Shown: positions 23,851-36,580, numbered from the stretch's first letter. The stretch: DNA of 64,000 nt from Camellia lanceoleosa (GCA_025200525.1 CM045761.1:100230182-100294181), one strand, 5' to 3'. The notes: a model not told the origin generated them from the sequence alone. Program-made: numbers and translations.

Positions 23851-24859
23851 GAATTTCCAGATTTGTCTTCCAAGTTCGAACCAAGCATCCAGCAACCCAA
23901 AACTCAACCTCTTGAGCCCAAAATCTGGAAAAACACTTTAAACACAATGTATAACAAGTTTCAAAAGCCAATTTGCACATGCAAGGGCCAAGAGTGAGCC
24001 AATTTGAGCACCATTTACAACCCATTTCAAGAACAAAGTGAAATCCAACATTCTAGAATTCAAATGCATTTTACAACTTCAAAACATGATCAAATGGTAT
24101 ATTTCCTGGAAAAACATGATGAGTTCATGGACTTAAGCAAAAGCATGCACATGCATGTAGAGATTAATACAAAACAACTTCATATGCCAAGGACATGTAC
24201 ATGCATGCATGAACTAGGCTCCAACTCTACATTTTAAACCCACTTCCATCTGTAAACTCCAATCTACCCAAGAATCATGCAAGAACAATCTGAATTCTAG
24301 TTCAAGAGGGTGAAATTCATACCTAATTCGTGAATGCAAGGTGGGTAAGGTGGACAATGCAAGGCTCCTTCAATCTTCCTAATTCTCCAAGCAATTCCTT
24401 GATGAAATCTAGCTTTCTTCACTCTCTCTCCCTCTCTAAATCAGTTTGGAACAAGAAATGGCTGAGGAGAGTGTTTTTGTTTAAGTGTAGATGAACTCAA
24501 AACATGTTGCCTACAAGACCCACTAACAAGGGCATTTCTGTAATTACGACAAACTCTTTAATTGGCTCAAATTAATCTAGTTTAATCATTCCTAATAAAT
24601 TTTCAGATAATTATACCATTAAATCACATAAAACCTAACGAGTTCAAAACACCAATCAATTTCGGAATCGGGTGCCGATAAGGCTTCCAATTTGCGAATT
24701 AAAGTTTAAAATACAAACAGGTGTTTTAACACTGAACAAATAGAAACACATAATTCATGCAATGCACATGCAAATAAATTCCAGATTTTTCCCTTAATTA
24801 CTATTAGACATAATTAAGTCCCCATTAGCGCTAATCAGGGTCGGGGTTATTACATACTC

Positions 24860-26461
24860 ACTACCCCCGGTTACTAGACGGAGGTCAGTAAGGCAGAGGA
24901 CATCAAGATCAATAGCCGTCAGAGGGCTTTATCTACCCCACTGTTCAAGAGGGGATCAGGATTCTGTGTCACCAACAGAGAGAGAATATATACCAGTAAT
25001 CCAACCAGAGCAGGATAGCATGGCTAGTTTGGAGGAGATGGTGCGCCACCTTCAAGAGAGCATGAAAGCAATGCAAAGAGATGCCGTCCGTCAGCAGATT
25101 TCGCCAGCAACAGCCACGCTTGAGGGAACAGCAGACAATTGCAGCTAGAGCAAAGAACGGAGCATCTGCTTCAGATCAAGCTCCTTCCCACCAGAGTTCT
25201 TAATGTCGGGAGATGCCAATGTTCAGACCGACATGAGCTACCCACAGGACCACCCCCACCTCCAACCCTACCTCAAATCCAACCTCAGCTATCAAAAACA
25301 CCCACCAACCTACCGGACTCTCCCTTTGAGTTCGAGACTGATCCCACCGCACTAAAGTTGAGCAAGCTTGAAAAGTTGTTCAAGAGGTCCCAAGGGGTCA
25401 AGACTATCCCCGACATTGAAGATGGTTACACCGACGCAAATTGCGGACGCCGCCTGTGATTCAAAATGCCTCATATTGATCGGTTCGACGGTCCGGGACC
25501 CCATGGTACACTTAAGATCGCTTGACGTTCTAAGGCCAATGGGCCAAGAGGCTCCGTTGTCTTTGTTTGGCGGACCGCCGGTGTGGCGCCATATGGTATG
25601 CTAAGCTAGAAGATGATGTCAAGAGGAATTGGGACGAAATGGTCGAGGCCTTCATCGCCAAGATTCAGATAATACATGATCGAGATTACGACCCGTGATC
25701 TCGAGACGACTAGGCAAGAGCCTAAGGAGAGTGTTTCAGAGTTTGTAACTAGATTGAGGGCCAAGGCTTCGATGATGACCTTGAGGCCTACGGACAAAGA
25801 CCAGATTCGGATGATTGTGCGCAATCTTCAACCGAAATTGATGCAAAAGATGATAGTACTCCCCTTTCCTACTTTTTCTGACCTACATGAAATGGGAGTG
25901 CAGATTGAAGATGCCTTGAAGCAAGGCTTGATTGACAACGACCGAGAGCAACCCTGACGAACTTTCAATCGTGGTAGCAATGCAGGCCCGAGTGGCACTA
26001 CCACTACGAGAGCCACCGAAGTAAGCATGGTCACTGCCAACCCCCCTCAAAGAAATACGGCAGCTTCGCCATTCTCCGGTGCGCCCGGAATCAACCCGCA
26101 AACAACCAAATACCCACCCAGAAACACCAGAACTTTCGCTCCACTCTATATGCCCCTATCCAAAGCTCTGGGGGTTTTGATCAAGAAAGGGCATCTGAAG
26201 CCCCTGGAGCTGAGGCCCTTACCAGAAAAACTTCCTCCTACCCATAACCCAGCCAAGTATTGTTCATACCACCAACAGCACGGTCACGACACCGATCAGT
26301 GCTTCCGGTTACGTCATGAGATTCAAGATCTCATTGATAATGGGGTGATTCTACCTCCTCAGAAACCCAATGTTACTACAAATCCCCTCCCCGCACATAA
26401 CCAAGCTCCACCACCCAAAAGACTCAATTTCATCCATATCGATCGTGGTCCTCGATTCTAG
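24860..26461 (+). pseudogene. gag of inner Ogre-like element (frame-broken)
   Basis: It encodes the capsid/nucleocapsid protein in at least four frame segments. The first is an N-terminal stretch with a coiled segment (MASLEEMVRHLQESMKAMQR, 24966-25148). Next is a proline-rich linker and ALKLSKLEKLFK with KTIPDIEDGY (25290-25430). Then comes a Retrotrans_gag core with QEPKESVSEFVTRLRAKA (25676-25957). Last is a C-terminal segment (26027-26461) with the zinc-knuckle-like CSYHQQHGHDTDQC. Frame changes occur near 25150, 25450, 25650 and 25960. Known gag proteins of Tat elements have this order. Not functional as it stands. Confidence 0.85.
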
Positions 26462-28949
26462 TATCTATATCACACCTACCCACCTGCCTAAACCAGAGGT
26501 GTTCCTCCCTGATTGCACCGACTTGTGCATGATGGACATCTCCATGACCCCATCTAAGCCAGCGGCGGTGACCGCCAAGAACAGGGGAAGGGAGATTCCA
26601 AAGAAGGAACAGGTTGTCGAGTCAGAGTCTGCGGAATCTGGGAGTTACGTTGGGAAGACGTACAGTCCGAGTGACTATATTTTATCAAAAGGCCAAGATG
26701 GGCCTGGAGTAGAATTGCCAACAGGGGGAGAGTTGTGTGTGATCCAAGGAGATAGTCTGGGACAGGGAACAGACGATGTAACAGCTATAGGGGAGGACCT
26801 GGCCAATCTCCAATTTTACAGTGACCAATAGCCAGAGGACGCGGCTATGCGTGGTTCAAGTATGAGGACTCAGCAGGTTACCGGTGGTTGGACGATCGAT
26901 GTGGTAGGTAGGAGGATTTCAGCAGAGCAGAGTTCAAGAGAATGAGAATATCACGACGGCGGAAGGGTCAAGAGCGTAACACATCGCCGGGGCCAGGTCA
27001 AGAATTTCGCCCGAGATTGGAACATTTTGAGTACGGAGATGATTGAACAGTCAGCTATGTCAGAACAAGCAAGTTTTGAGGATTCTGAGAGAATCAGGAA
27101 GGCGAAGGCCCATGTGGAAGTTGAAACTGCTGTGTGCACAGGAACCGAGGAGGCTGCAGGCATGTGGATGAAAGGTGCTGCGAGCGCAAGACCAGTCACA
27201 CCAGAGCCGGACAGGTGTTTGTCGGCCGCTGATGGAATGTGGTGGGAAGATGAGGACCTATGTCTTGCCCACACGGATGAAGATTGGGGGAATAACCAAC
27301 CTGATAACACTTGGTACCTTGGAGAGGTCGACCACATGACGAGGAGTGGGCGATATTTCAAACCCCCAAACTTAGACCAACCAGAGGCCTCAGGGAGAGA
27401 CAGAGAGGCTGAGAAGCAAAAGGAGAAGCAGCTTGAAGAGGAAGCCGTACTCAAACAGCTGAAAAAGATACAAGCAGACATTTCCATTTGGGGACTGCTC
27501 ATGGCCTCGCGAGTACACAGGCAAGCTGTTTTGACAGCCATGGATAAGGCCAAACTCTCCATAGAAACTACACCAGAGCAGCTGGTTGGACTGGTCTTCC
27601 CGGGAGGAGGTTCCCCGGCGTTGACCTTTTCGGATAAAGAACTTCCGCCTGAGGGCGCAAATCACAATAAACCCCTCTACATCTCCGTGGAATGTAGAGA
27701 TAAGTGGATACCGGTGGTACTTGTCGATACCGGGTCTGCCATCAACGTCTGCTTCAATGAGGACGGGCGATGCAATTGGCTTGAAAACTGCAGACTTTGT
27801 ACCAATAAAACCAGTCATTCAAGCGCATTTACAATACAAGTAGAGAAGTAATGGGAATCTTAAAGTTCGACAAAGGTTGGGCCGACGACATGAGATAGAT
27901 TTCACGCCCCAGAAGTTCCCGCAACTTTTAATTTGCTTTTGGGGCGGCCGTGGTCGCATCAAGTGAAGGCAAAGGTCATCTACTTTGCATCAAATGGTGA
28001 AATACCCCCACGGAAGGAGTAGCCATCGCCTTTGGGAATTCATCAATCCACCCACCGAAGTATCCACGCCGTTTCTAGAAATCGAGCACGGCATGGAAGA
28101 TGTGTTCATATCGTTTTACTTTGGCCGAGGCTCGATCGCATGTAATATCATGGTCGCTAATGAAGGGATATATGTCGTCAAGCAAAGGTATCTCATGAAC
28201 AAGCTCCAGCACATCCCCGGGATGGGATTGGAGAAGAGTGGCCAGAAGGGCATTGCAACATAAGTGTCAAGACAACCCCCATACCTTCGCTTGGGTTACC
28301 GCCCACCAAGGAAGATTGGGTAAGAAAAGGAAAAGAGATGGCGAAGAGCCAAAGAAAACAGTGGGGAAACCTTTTGAATTGATGCATCGCCCATCCAGGT
28401 ACCTGAACGGACGCCGTCCGAGAGGGGGAGACTTTCCATTCTGTGGTTTTCCGAGCCATGGTCAATGAAGAAAAGAAGCATGCCGGTTCAAATTTTCTTT
28501 GACCGCTTATCCGGGGATGATGTTGTTGAAAAGCAAATGCACTCCAACAGCTTGAGATCGAGCATAGCAAGGAAGTGGAATCTGCGGGCACAGAGTTTGA
28601 AATGGGGGTAGCACTGGCATGTCTACTTTCAGATCGTTTGATCAACCAGGTGTGCTTGGGGGATGACTCCTCGGTGTCCATGATCGGAGATGAAACGGTT
28701 GTGGGCCTACCATCAGCTATTTTGGATGCATCCATCGCACCTCTCCTCACCGGCAAGACGAGGAGGATTTTATCAAGCAAAGACGGGTCAGTAGTGAGCC
28801 TAATCGATTCCACCGAAGTCTTGTGAGTCGAATCGTGTTCCAAATCGTCCGAAGTCCGAGTCCCGATTCTCGGGGTGATAACCCGGATGCCACAGTCTTG
28901 TCCAGGTCATCTTTTTCTTTCTCTTTTTTAGTCTGTTGTAACAAAAGAA
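26462..28949 (+). pseudogene. Protease region and linkers of inner element
   Basis: The acidic linker at 26370-26831 is probably the gag-protease spacer. The protease lies in 27027-27851, with the aspartic active site VDTGSAINVC near 27724 and upstream KPLYISVECRDKW. The domain then changes frame into 27985-28263 (PPTEVSTPFLEIEHGMEDVF). A segment at 28575-28826 joins protease to RT. The catalytic D-T-G triad is kept, but frame breaks at about 27860, 28000 and 28270 prevent a continuous protein. It is homologous to retropepsins that mature the Gag-Pol polyprotein. Confidence 0.75.
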
Positions 28950-31900
28950 TTGGACGGTTCGGAAGTATCTAATGAGAATGAGGTGACTGTGGTTTCCGAG
29001 TACTTTTCCGTGCCTCTGGTTTATTGCTTAAATCAGGACTTTCAAAATTTTGATGAAAACGACGAGGACGAAATTCCTCCGGTTTTGCAACAACTAATTG
29101 AACAAGAGCAGGAGAGGTTTGTTAAACCATTAATGGATGAAATCACTACCGTGAACATTGGTACTGAGAAGGACCCGCGGCTGGTCCAGATCGGGTCCAC
29201 GTTGTCTTCGGAGGAACGCGAGCGCTTAGTCGCTTTATTAAAAGATTTCAAAGATGTTTTCGCGTGGTCCTACGAAGACATGCCCGAATCGATCTCGAGA
29301 TTGTACAAAGACCGGATCCTCTTGACCCCGAGGCCCGACTCACAAACGAACTCAAAGGATCCGCCCGATTGGGCCATCAAGATCAAGGAAGAGGTCACTA
29401 AGCAGATTGACGCAGCTTCCTGCCGTATCCGAATACCCGACTTGGTTGGCCAACATTGTTCCAAAGATCAAGAAGGATGGCGTAATTCGTATGTGTGGAT
29501 TTCAGGATTTGAACAGGCGGTCAAGGATGACTTTCCCTTGCCACATATCGACGAATTGGTAGATTTCACAGTGGGGCATGCTTTGCTTTCGTTCATGGAT
29601 GGCTTCTCAGGTTATAATCAGATAGTAATGGCACCTGAAGACCGGGAGAAGACTGCTTTTACCACCCCGTGGGGTATATATTGCTACAGAGTGATGCCAT
29701 TTGGGTTGAAGAACGCTGGGGCTACATATCAACGGGCTGCAACCACAATATTACATGACATGATCCATAAAGAGGTCGAGGTGTATGTGGACGACATGAT
29801 TGTCAAGTCCAAAGAAAGAGAGGGCCACTACAACGCCTTGCAAAAGTTCTTCCAAAGGATCAGAGAATTTAGGCTGCGGCTGAATCCTCAAAAATGCACA
29901 TTTGGTGTTACAGCAGGGAAAATGTTGGGATTTCTGATTACACAAAGGGGCATCGAAGTCAACCCTTCCAAAATCAAGGCCATCTTAGAAATGCCACCAC
30001 CAATGACTGAAAAGGAGGTGCGAGGCTTTCTGGGTAAAGTGCAATTCATAAGATGGTTTATCTCTAAACTAACCTTAACTTGTGAACCACTTTTTGGTCT
30101 TCTGAAGAAAGGAAAGAAGTTCCATTGGGACGGCCGATGCCAAGCTGCATTTGAATAGATTAAAGAGTATCTACAGAATCTGCCTGTGTTGTCACCACCA
30201 AAGCCGGGGAAGCCGTTGATATTGTATCTGTCAGTAACCGAGACTACAATGGGCTGCATGCACGCACAAGAGTCGGAAGATAAAGTGGAAAGGGCCATCT
30301 ACTATCTGAGCAAGAAGATGCTGGATTACGAGACCCGCTACACTCCGTTGGAGAAGGCTTGTTTGGCTTTGGTATGGGCTACTAGGAAGCTGTGGCACTA
30401 CCTGCTAGCTCACTCTGTAATGTTGGTTTCACGACTTGATCCCATCAAATATCTTTTCGAGAAACCAGCACTTACGGGTAGGCTAGCTCGTTGGCTGCTG
30501 TTGCTCTCCGAATTTGATCTCAAGTATGTGATGCGTAAGTCAGTAAAAGGGAGGGCGGTGGCAGAGTTCCTTGCCGACCACCCGGTTGAAGGGGATGAAG
30601 CGGTTGAGTACCTGTTCCCAGATGAAGCTATTCTGCACATCGAAGATTAAACTTGGACGATGTACTTTGACGGAGCGTCAAACCAATACGGGTATGGGAT
30701 GGGGGTGTTGCTGATAGCACTTGACGATTCCCGTATCCCTCTAGCATTCAAGCTTCGGTTCAAAGTCTCGAACAATGAGGCAGAGTATGAGGCATGTATT
30801 GCCGGTCTAGAGGCGGCCCTAGAACTAGGGGCAAGGCGATTGGACGTCATTGGGGATTCGAACCTAGTTGTGTCTCAAGCTAAAGGAGATTGGAAAGTAA
30901 AAGAGGAAAAGATGATAATTTACCACCAGACCTTGGATTTGTTAATTCCTCGGTTTGAAAAGCTAAATTTCACTCACCTAGTAAGAGAGAACAACAGGTT
31001 TGCAGATTCGCTAGCAACTCTATCTTCCATGATAGACATCCCATCTGGGGTCCGGATGCATCCAGTCATTATTGACCAGAAATTTGCACCTGCCTACGAG
31101 TCAATCTCTGCCATAGATGAAGCTCAGGACAATAACCCCTGGTATTACGACATATGGAACTTCTTGGAGAATGAGGCATATCCACCAGGGGCAAATGCCA
31201 AGGACAAGAGGGCAATTAGAAGAATGGCTGTTCAGTTTATCATCTGCGGGGGTAAGTTGTACAAAAGAGGTCATCTGGGAATGCACAAGCTGTGTGTGGA
31301 AGCCGAAGAGTCAAAGCGCCTGATGGAGGCCATCCATGGAGGAGAATGTGGGGCACATATGAATGGGGTGATGCTAGCACGAAAGATCCTCAAACAAGGC
31401 TACTACTGGTCTACCATGGAGGAGGATTGTATCGTCTTTGTTCGGCGATGCCACAAATGCCAGATCCATGCGAACTGCATGAATATCCTTCCATCAAAGT
31501 TATACAACATGACATCGCCATGGCCGTTCTCAGTTTGGGGAATCGATGTGATTGGAGCTGTTACTCCGAAGGGGTCGAATGGGCATCAATTTATCTTGGT
31601 CGCAATAGATTACTTTACGAAGTGGGTCGAGGCCCAATCTTATGCCGTGTTGAAAGCTTCGCAGGTCGCAAAGTTTATCAGAAACAACATTATCTGCCGT
31701 TATGGAGTCCCGAATGAGATCGTTTCGGACAATGGTCCTCACTTCAAGAAGGAGGTGATTGATTTGTTGGAAAAATATAATGTGGCTTTTCATAAGTCAT
31801 CCACGTATCGGCCGCAGACCAACGGAGCAGTTGAGGCCGCCAACAAAAACATCAAACACATACTGCAGAAGATGGTGGAAACTTATCGGGACTGGCCAGA

Positions 31901-32033
31901 TAAGTTGCCGTTTGTTCTGTGGGGCTACCGAACTTCAATTAGAACTTCTACCGGGGTGACTCCGTATTCCTTGGTATATGGGATGGAGGCCGTTCTACCT
32001 ATAGAGATTGAGGTTCCGCTCTCACAGTATTGA
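28950..32033 (+). pseudogene. pol of inner element: RT, RNase H, aRNase H, integrase
   Basis: One frame with only two internal stops, TAG 30156-30158 and TAA 30648-30650. Reverse transcriptase has FMDGFSGYNQ (residues 215-224), FGLKNAGATYQR and the catalytic YVDD (279-282). Residues about 158-192 are in a wrong frame between two compensating indels, destroying the motif before FPLPHID. RNase H lies in 30186-30650 (YYLSKKML, YTPLEKACLALVW). The second, Tat-specific RNase H begins MYFDGASNQYGYGMG (30660) with NNEAEYEACIAGLEAAL. Integrase has an HHCC zinc region (31330-31470), then catalytic D-D-E in WGIDVIGA, VSDNGPHF and NGAVEAANK. The frame stops at 32031-32033, before the integrase tail. Confidence 0.9.
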
Positions 32034-33061
32034 TCGAGTGTCGATAGCCGAGGCAGATTGGCGGCAGAGCGATTCGAGGAACTCATGCTCTTCGATGAAA
32101 GGAGATTAAAAGCACCGCACCATGTCCAAGGATATCGGTACAGAATCGCTGCTTTTAACAAGAAAGTTAAGTCCAGAATTTGAATGAAGGAGATTTGGTG
32201 CTCAAAGACAACCGAAGCTCCCATCCACGACCCAAGGGGCAAGTTCGACCAATTGACGGGTCCCTATATCATCAAGTCTATCTGGTCGTGGAGCCGTGGT
32301 TACGATGGACCTAGATGGCCTAGAGTTCTCCCAACCGATCAACATGGACAAGTTGAAGAAATATTACCCTCGAGAGGCTCAAGGGCCGAAAACCCCAAAG
32401 GGCGACCTAGGCAAAATTCAGAGCACAAAAAATTAGAAAATATAAAAACTGAGCTCGCAAGGTTGAAAACCCGCAAAGGGCGGCCTTGGCAAAAGTTAGA
32501 GCGCAAAAGGAGAGTGAAAATACTCGAGTGAACCCAAGCCTGAACTACGTAAGGCTTGATTCCCATCATTGGGATACGTAGGCAGCTTCGTCTCGAAGTT
32601 CAGCCATAAACTCTTCCTCGATCAACTTTGTCCACTTGATCATCTTGGTCATCTTTGCCCATCAGCATTTATTGCAATCTCCGGTATAGTGCTATTCAGA
32701 CTAGGGGCAACTTTCCGTTGCCATACAGTGCCGCGGTACCGTTCAAACAAGGGGCAACTTTCCAGTTGCTAGGATCCGGGGTTGTACATCTCAGTGACAG
32801 ATCTCAGGCGTGTCCAGTTCTGATCTATATCGAAAATAGTTTTAAAAAGTTTTAATGAAGATGACTTTGTTCGAATAAATCTTTTTACAACTAAGACCAT
32901 TTCTGGACCAAAATGGAAAATTTTCAGTACCACAACCTTCAATTTCATTGATTTCAAATAGAGTTCTCTTGCTCTTACATACAATTGAAGTTGCTTTTTA
33001 TCACATTCATAAAGAAAACTTGAAAGTACTAATAAAACAATAAATCCGAGGCATGGTCAAG
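32034..33061 (+). pseudogene. Integrase tail remnant and spacer
   Basis: Up to about 32530 the reading frames still show integrase C-terminal features (VLKDNRSSHPRPKGQVRPIDG in a shifted frame near 32200, then lysine/arginine-rich tails). From 32550 it is non-coding: GGGATACGTAGGCAGC, then GGGGCAACTTTCCGTTGC and GGGGCAACTTTCCAGTTGC (32703, 32751), two small hairpin-prone direct repeats. Confidence 0.6.
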
Positions 33062-33484
33062 TCAAATGTCCCTGCGCCCCCTCCCAGAGCTGGTCGAAGC
33101 CTCTGATGCCAAAGTAGGCCCCTCCTGCGCCTCTTCATTAAGCCAATCCAAGCACTCATCAGACAAAGTGCAACTGAAAGCGGGAGCAGGGGCCAGGAGT
33201 TCTCTCGTCCTCCATCTGCCGGCATAACGCCGCCAGCGCCTGATAGGGAATGTCGGGTACTCTATCCTTCCGTGGACAAGTTCGATCATGACCAAACCGC
33301 GCAGATATGGAATGGGAAGTAAAAGACACAAAGTGAGTCAAGCCAATCAATTGAATCCGGGTTGACGGGTCATGCAGAACTCATCATTGGGAGATTGAGC
33401 CAAGGGCACCGCCAAGCAATGCGGTTCATGACAAACCGCACATCCATTCAAACCACCAACCTCATCAAGGGCGCTAACTAGGCG

Positions 33485-34427
33485 TTACTCAAGAAGTAGC
33501 CATGAAATGAATATCTTTGGGCAGGAGTCCACAACCTTCAGTTTATCCATTAACCACACCTGGGGAGGGACGAAAAATGAGAGAATAAAGAATAGAGAGA
33601 TGTACAATGAGAGGAAAAGTAAGAAAAAGGTTTTTGTGAGAAAAACCGAGCCTGAGGGCCGAGTGATGTAAGCAAACATAAATGTGAGATTGGGTGGGAA
33701 ATATTACCTGCAGTAATAGTGGACTCCCTACTAATCTGATCGTCTCTCGACGATAAAAGGCGTCTAAACCCAGCAATGTCTCAGCCAGGATCATGGCGAT
33801 GCAGCTTTTGCCCTCCTTCAAGCCTTGGGCAACCTCAATCAACCGGACACTAGGCCCTCCGGAACCGGAGACGAACAGAAAATGAGATAGCATGCATAGA
33901 TAGAGGGCGTGTCGCCGAAAGCCTTGCCAGTGATGGTTGTCGCGATCACCAGTCTCAGAAAAACGGCAAACCAAGCTCGGAACATCTAGTATCCCATCAC
34001 AAATCAGAGAACGAGCATCGAGTATTGAGAGCCCACACATTTGTCCTAAGGCTTGAGCATGGCCAAAACAAAGTTGGGGTAGGATCTCCTCATTGCGCCC
34101 GGATTCCATTAGAGCTTGGAAATCTTCAAAAGTGGGACACACCTCTTGCCCGCTAAAGCTAAAGACATGTGTTACCGGGTTCCAAAACCTTGCCGCGGCA
34201 TAGAGGAATGGAGAATGCAGCGGGGTACGACGCAGAGTGAAAAGTGCGTTTATGCCGAAAGCCCGGAAATTCAGCTTTTCCGAGCCATCCAAGTAGTTAA
34301 TCCAGGTTGCGAGATTTTGGGCAAGAAATTCTTCCATTTGGAGCAAATCAGTGTGGAAATGAAGAGAACCACGAAGTTGAGACCCTTTTGAAGAAGATAA
34401 GGTTGAGTGAAGGACAGATGGCAACAT
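33485..34427 (-). pseudogene. Antisense ORF of inner element, plant mobile domain
   Basis: A minus-strand gene within a plus-strand element. Exon 1 (34427 to about 33709, start MLPSVLHS) encodes a domain like the plant mobile domain (PMD/DUF7745 type): LNFRAFGINALF, LYAAARFWNPVTHVFSFSG, VCPTFEDFQALM, then YLCMLSHFLFV and SCIAMILAETLLGLDAFYR. Exon 1 ends CTGCAG before GTAATA. An acceptor CCCTCCCCAG near 33558 restores the same frame as VWLMDKLKVVDSCP, ending at a stop at 33485. Coding-like sequence continues to about 33062 past that stop (LDWLNEEAQ), so the original protein was longer. PMD proteins are plant-specific and linked to transposons. The role here is unknown. Domain assignment is by recall. 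Confidence 0.7.
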
Positions 34428-35336
34428 TCTGCTGGTGCTGACAGTTTAGTGCCGACCGGCCATCCGTTTTGGCTGGTGGATAACCCTTTAGGCCGATGGC
34501 CATTCCTCAAGGCCGGTAGCCTTTCTGCTCGGCCGGTGGTTCTCTCCCTTGTCCTCTGAGCTGTTTATGCTAGGAATTTGGAAAATCCCACCATTTCCAA
34601 TACCCTCCAATGACCAATTCTTATGAGGGCGCACCCATTTGCTTATCGAGTTGTTGCATATTTGCTTATCGAGTTGTATTTCACTCTCTTTAAGTCTTTG
34701 TAATGTTTATCGAGGTGTACTCGCATTTGGCTAGTTTGCTGAGTCCCCCTGTTTTGCTTATCGAGTTATAATTGGTTTACTACCTGATTATTACGATGCG
34801 ATGCTTTGTTTTCAAAACGCAGTTTCAATTTCAGTCACATTGTTGTGTGATGCCTTGCGATGCGATGCATAGAACACACAAATGTAACACCTTTTGAACA
34901 AACAGCTGTTTTATTTCCATCATATGTTTTGCAAAAAACACACGCTTTTGAGAAATAAAACCTGCCCGAAGCAGTGCAATGTGCTTAAACTCCTAGTAAA
35001 AAGGAAAGTAAAGCAGAAGAATAGCAGGGTAGCAGAGTGCTGGGTTTGACACCGGTAACCTCCCCTCTTTCGATCATCGTACCTTTTGCGCCCTTGTTCG
35101 GGTCAGTCATGTGATTTGGCACCTTCATCACTTAAGGTAGTCCAAGAAACTGTGCCTTCAGAACATAAGTGGAGCTTCGAGTTGACCTCGTACCACAACT
35201 TTTGTGAGCGATGCTCGGGACATGCGAAGGACGTTCCTTCCCGTATCCTTTTATATCTTGTGAATTCTCTAAATCATTTCAATCATACTGTGTTGCAATA
35301 CGTTGCATTCCAGCATCATGTTTACCAGGATCAATT
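34428..35336. other. Upstream region of antisense ORF; no gene
   Basis: Just upstream of the minus-strand ORF lies a cluster of GCCGACCGGCCATC, GGCCGATGGCC, GGCCGGTAGCC and CGGCCGGTGG (34450-34545). The same motif family occurs in the 5' LTR (17930-18005, 20070-20180). Then follow repeated TTTGCTTATCGAGTTG blocks (34640-34760). No coding region is supported. Confidence 0.6.
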
Positions 35337-36135
35337 TCAAGTTCCTTTCTATACACATTGCATTGTATGCGTGCATTGCTTTACTGATATGTGTTCAAGT
35401 TCCTTTTTATACACATTGCATTGTATGCGTGCATTGCTTTACTGATATGTGTTCAAGTTCCTTTTTATACACATTGCATTGTATGCGTGCATTGCTTTAC
35501 TGATATGTGTTCAAGTTCCTTTTTATACACATTGCATTGTATGCGTGCATTGCTTTACTGATATGTGTTCAAGTTCCCTCTTATACACATTGCATTGTAT
35601 GCGTGCATTGCTTTACTGATATGTGTTCAAGTTCCCTTTTATACACATTGCATTGTATGCGCGCATTGCTTTACTGATATGTGTTCAAGTTCCTTTTTAT
35701 ACACATTGCATTGTATGCGTGCATTGCTTTACTGATATGTGTTCAAGTTCCCTCTTATACACATTGCATTGTATGTTCAAGTTCCTTTCTATACACATTG
35801 CATTGTATGCGTGCATTGCTTTACTGATATGTGTTCAAGTTCCTTTTTATACTTATTGCATTGTATGCGTGCACTGCTTTACTGATATGTGTTCAAGTTC
35901 CTCTATATACACATTGCATTGTATGCGTGCATTGCTTTACTGATATGTGTTCAAATTCCCTTTTATACACATTGCATTGCATGTGTGCATTGCTTTACTG
36001 ATATGTGTTCAAGTTCCTTTATATACACATTGCGTGCACGTGTGCATTGCTTTACTCACATGTGTTCGAGTTCTCTTTCCTTACACATTGCGTGCATACG
36101 TGCATTGCTTTACTCACATGTGTTCAATCCTACTA
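35337..36135. repeat. 58-bp tandem array in 3' region of inner element
   Basis: About 13 units of a 58-bp repeat containing TTCAAGTTCCTTTTTATACA and GCATTGCTTTACTGATATGT. The first eight units are almost identical (starts 35341, 35399, 35457 and so on); later ones diverge, and one is truncated near 35775. The array lies between the antisense ORF and the 3' LTR. Open frames here are artefacts. Confidence 0.95.
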
Positions 36136-36580
36136 TCTTGCTATACACATTGCATGCATCGTCACGCACTTTTGATTGCATTGTCATGCATATTGCTAAC
36201 GATATTGTACCTGTTAAGTTTACTTTCTTTTCAGGCGCGATATTGTATGTACGGTTCATTTGAGGCCGGTGCAACCGGACGAGCCGCACAGGTATTGTAT
36301 CCTCCGCGTGGGACGTTTTGAGAATTGCATAATTCTCTCACATCCTTTCTACACTGTAGTGTAGATTGGCATATGCTAGCTTACAACTGTTGCATGCGTG
36401 TTTCATTACAGCTTTTTTTGCATGATCATAAGTTATGCTCGGCTTCTTGCATTGTCTTGCATTTTGCCCCCCTTGGTATACCTTTTGTCTTGCATGTTTG
36501 TCCAAGTCTTGACCTTGTCAAAATGGGTCGCCTCTCGGCTTTGACATTCACTCCGTCATTGTTATGACTTCCGAGTTCAC

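Larger units (their letters stand above)
22274..24854 (-). mobile_element. Solo LTR, palindrome-array family, copy 1
   Basis: 2581 bp from TGTCACGACCC to GGGTTATTACA, with a perfect target duplication TACTC (22269-22273 and 24855-24859). It is related to 55981-58277: both share ACCGGCCAGTAATC near the left end, TATACTGTGAGCGAAAGCCCAGT-like sequence, a tandem block, an array of CGCTCGAGCG palindromes, and AT-rich sequence ending in a TTACA terminus. Its orientation is given as minus because promoter-like and end sequences fit chromovirus LTRs better that way; this is tentative. No internal genes, so it is a recombination remnant nested in the inner element. Confidence 0.85.

Noticed and set aside
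35303..36321. Several plus-strand frames with repeated FLYTHCIVCVHCFTD-like blocks
   Set aside because: 58-bp tandem repeats read in rotating frames; not proteins.
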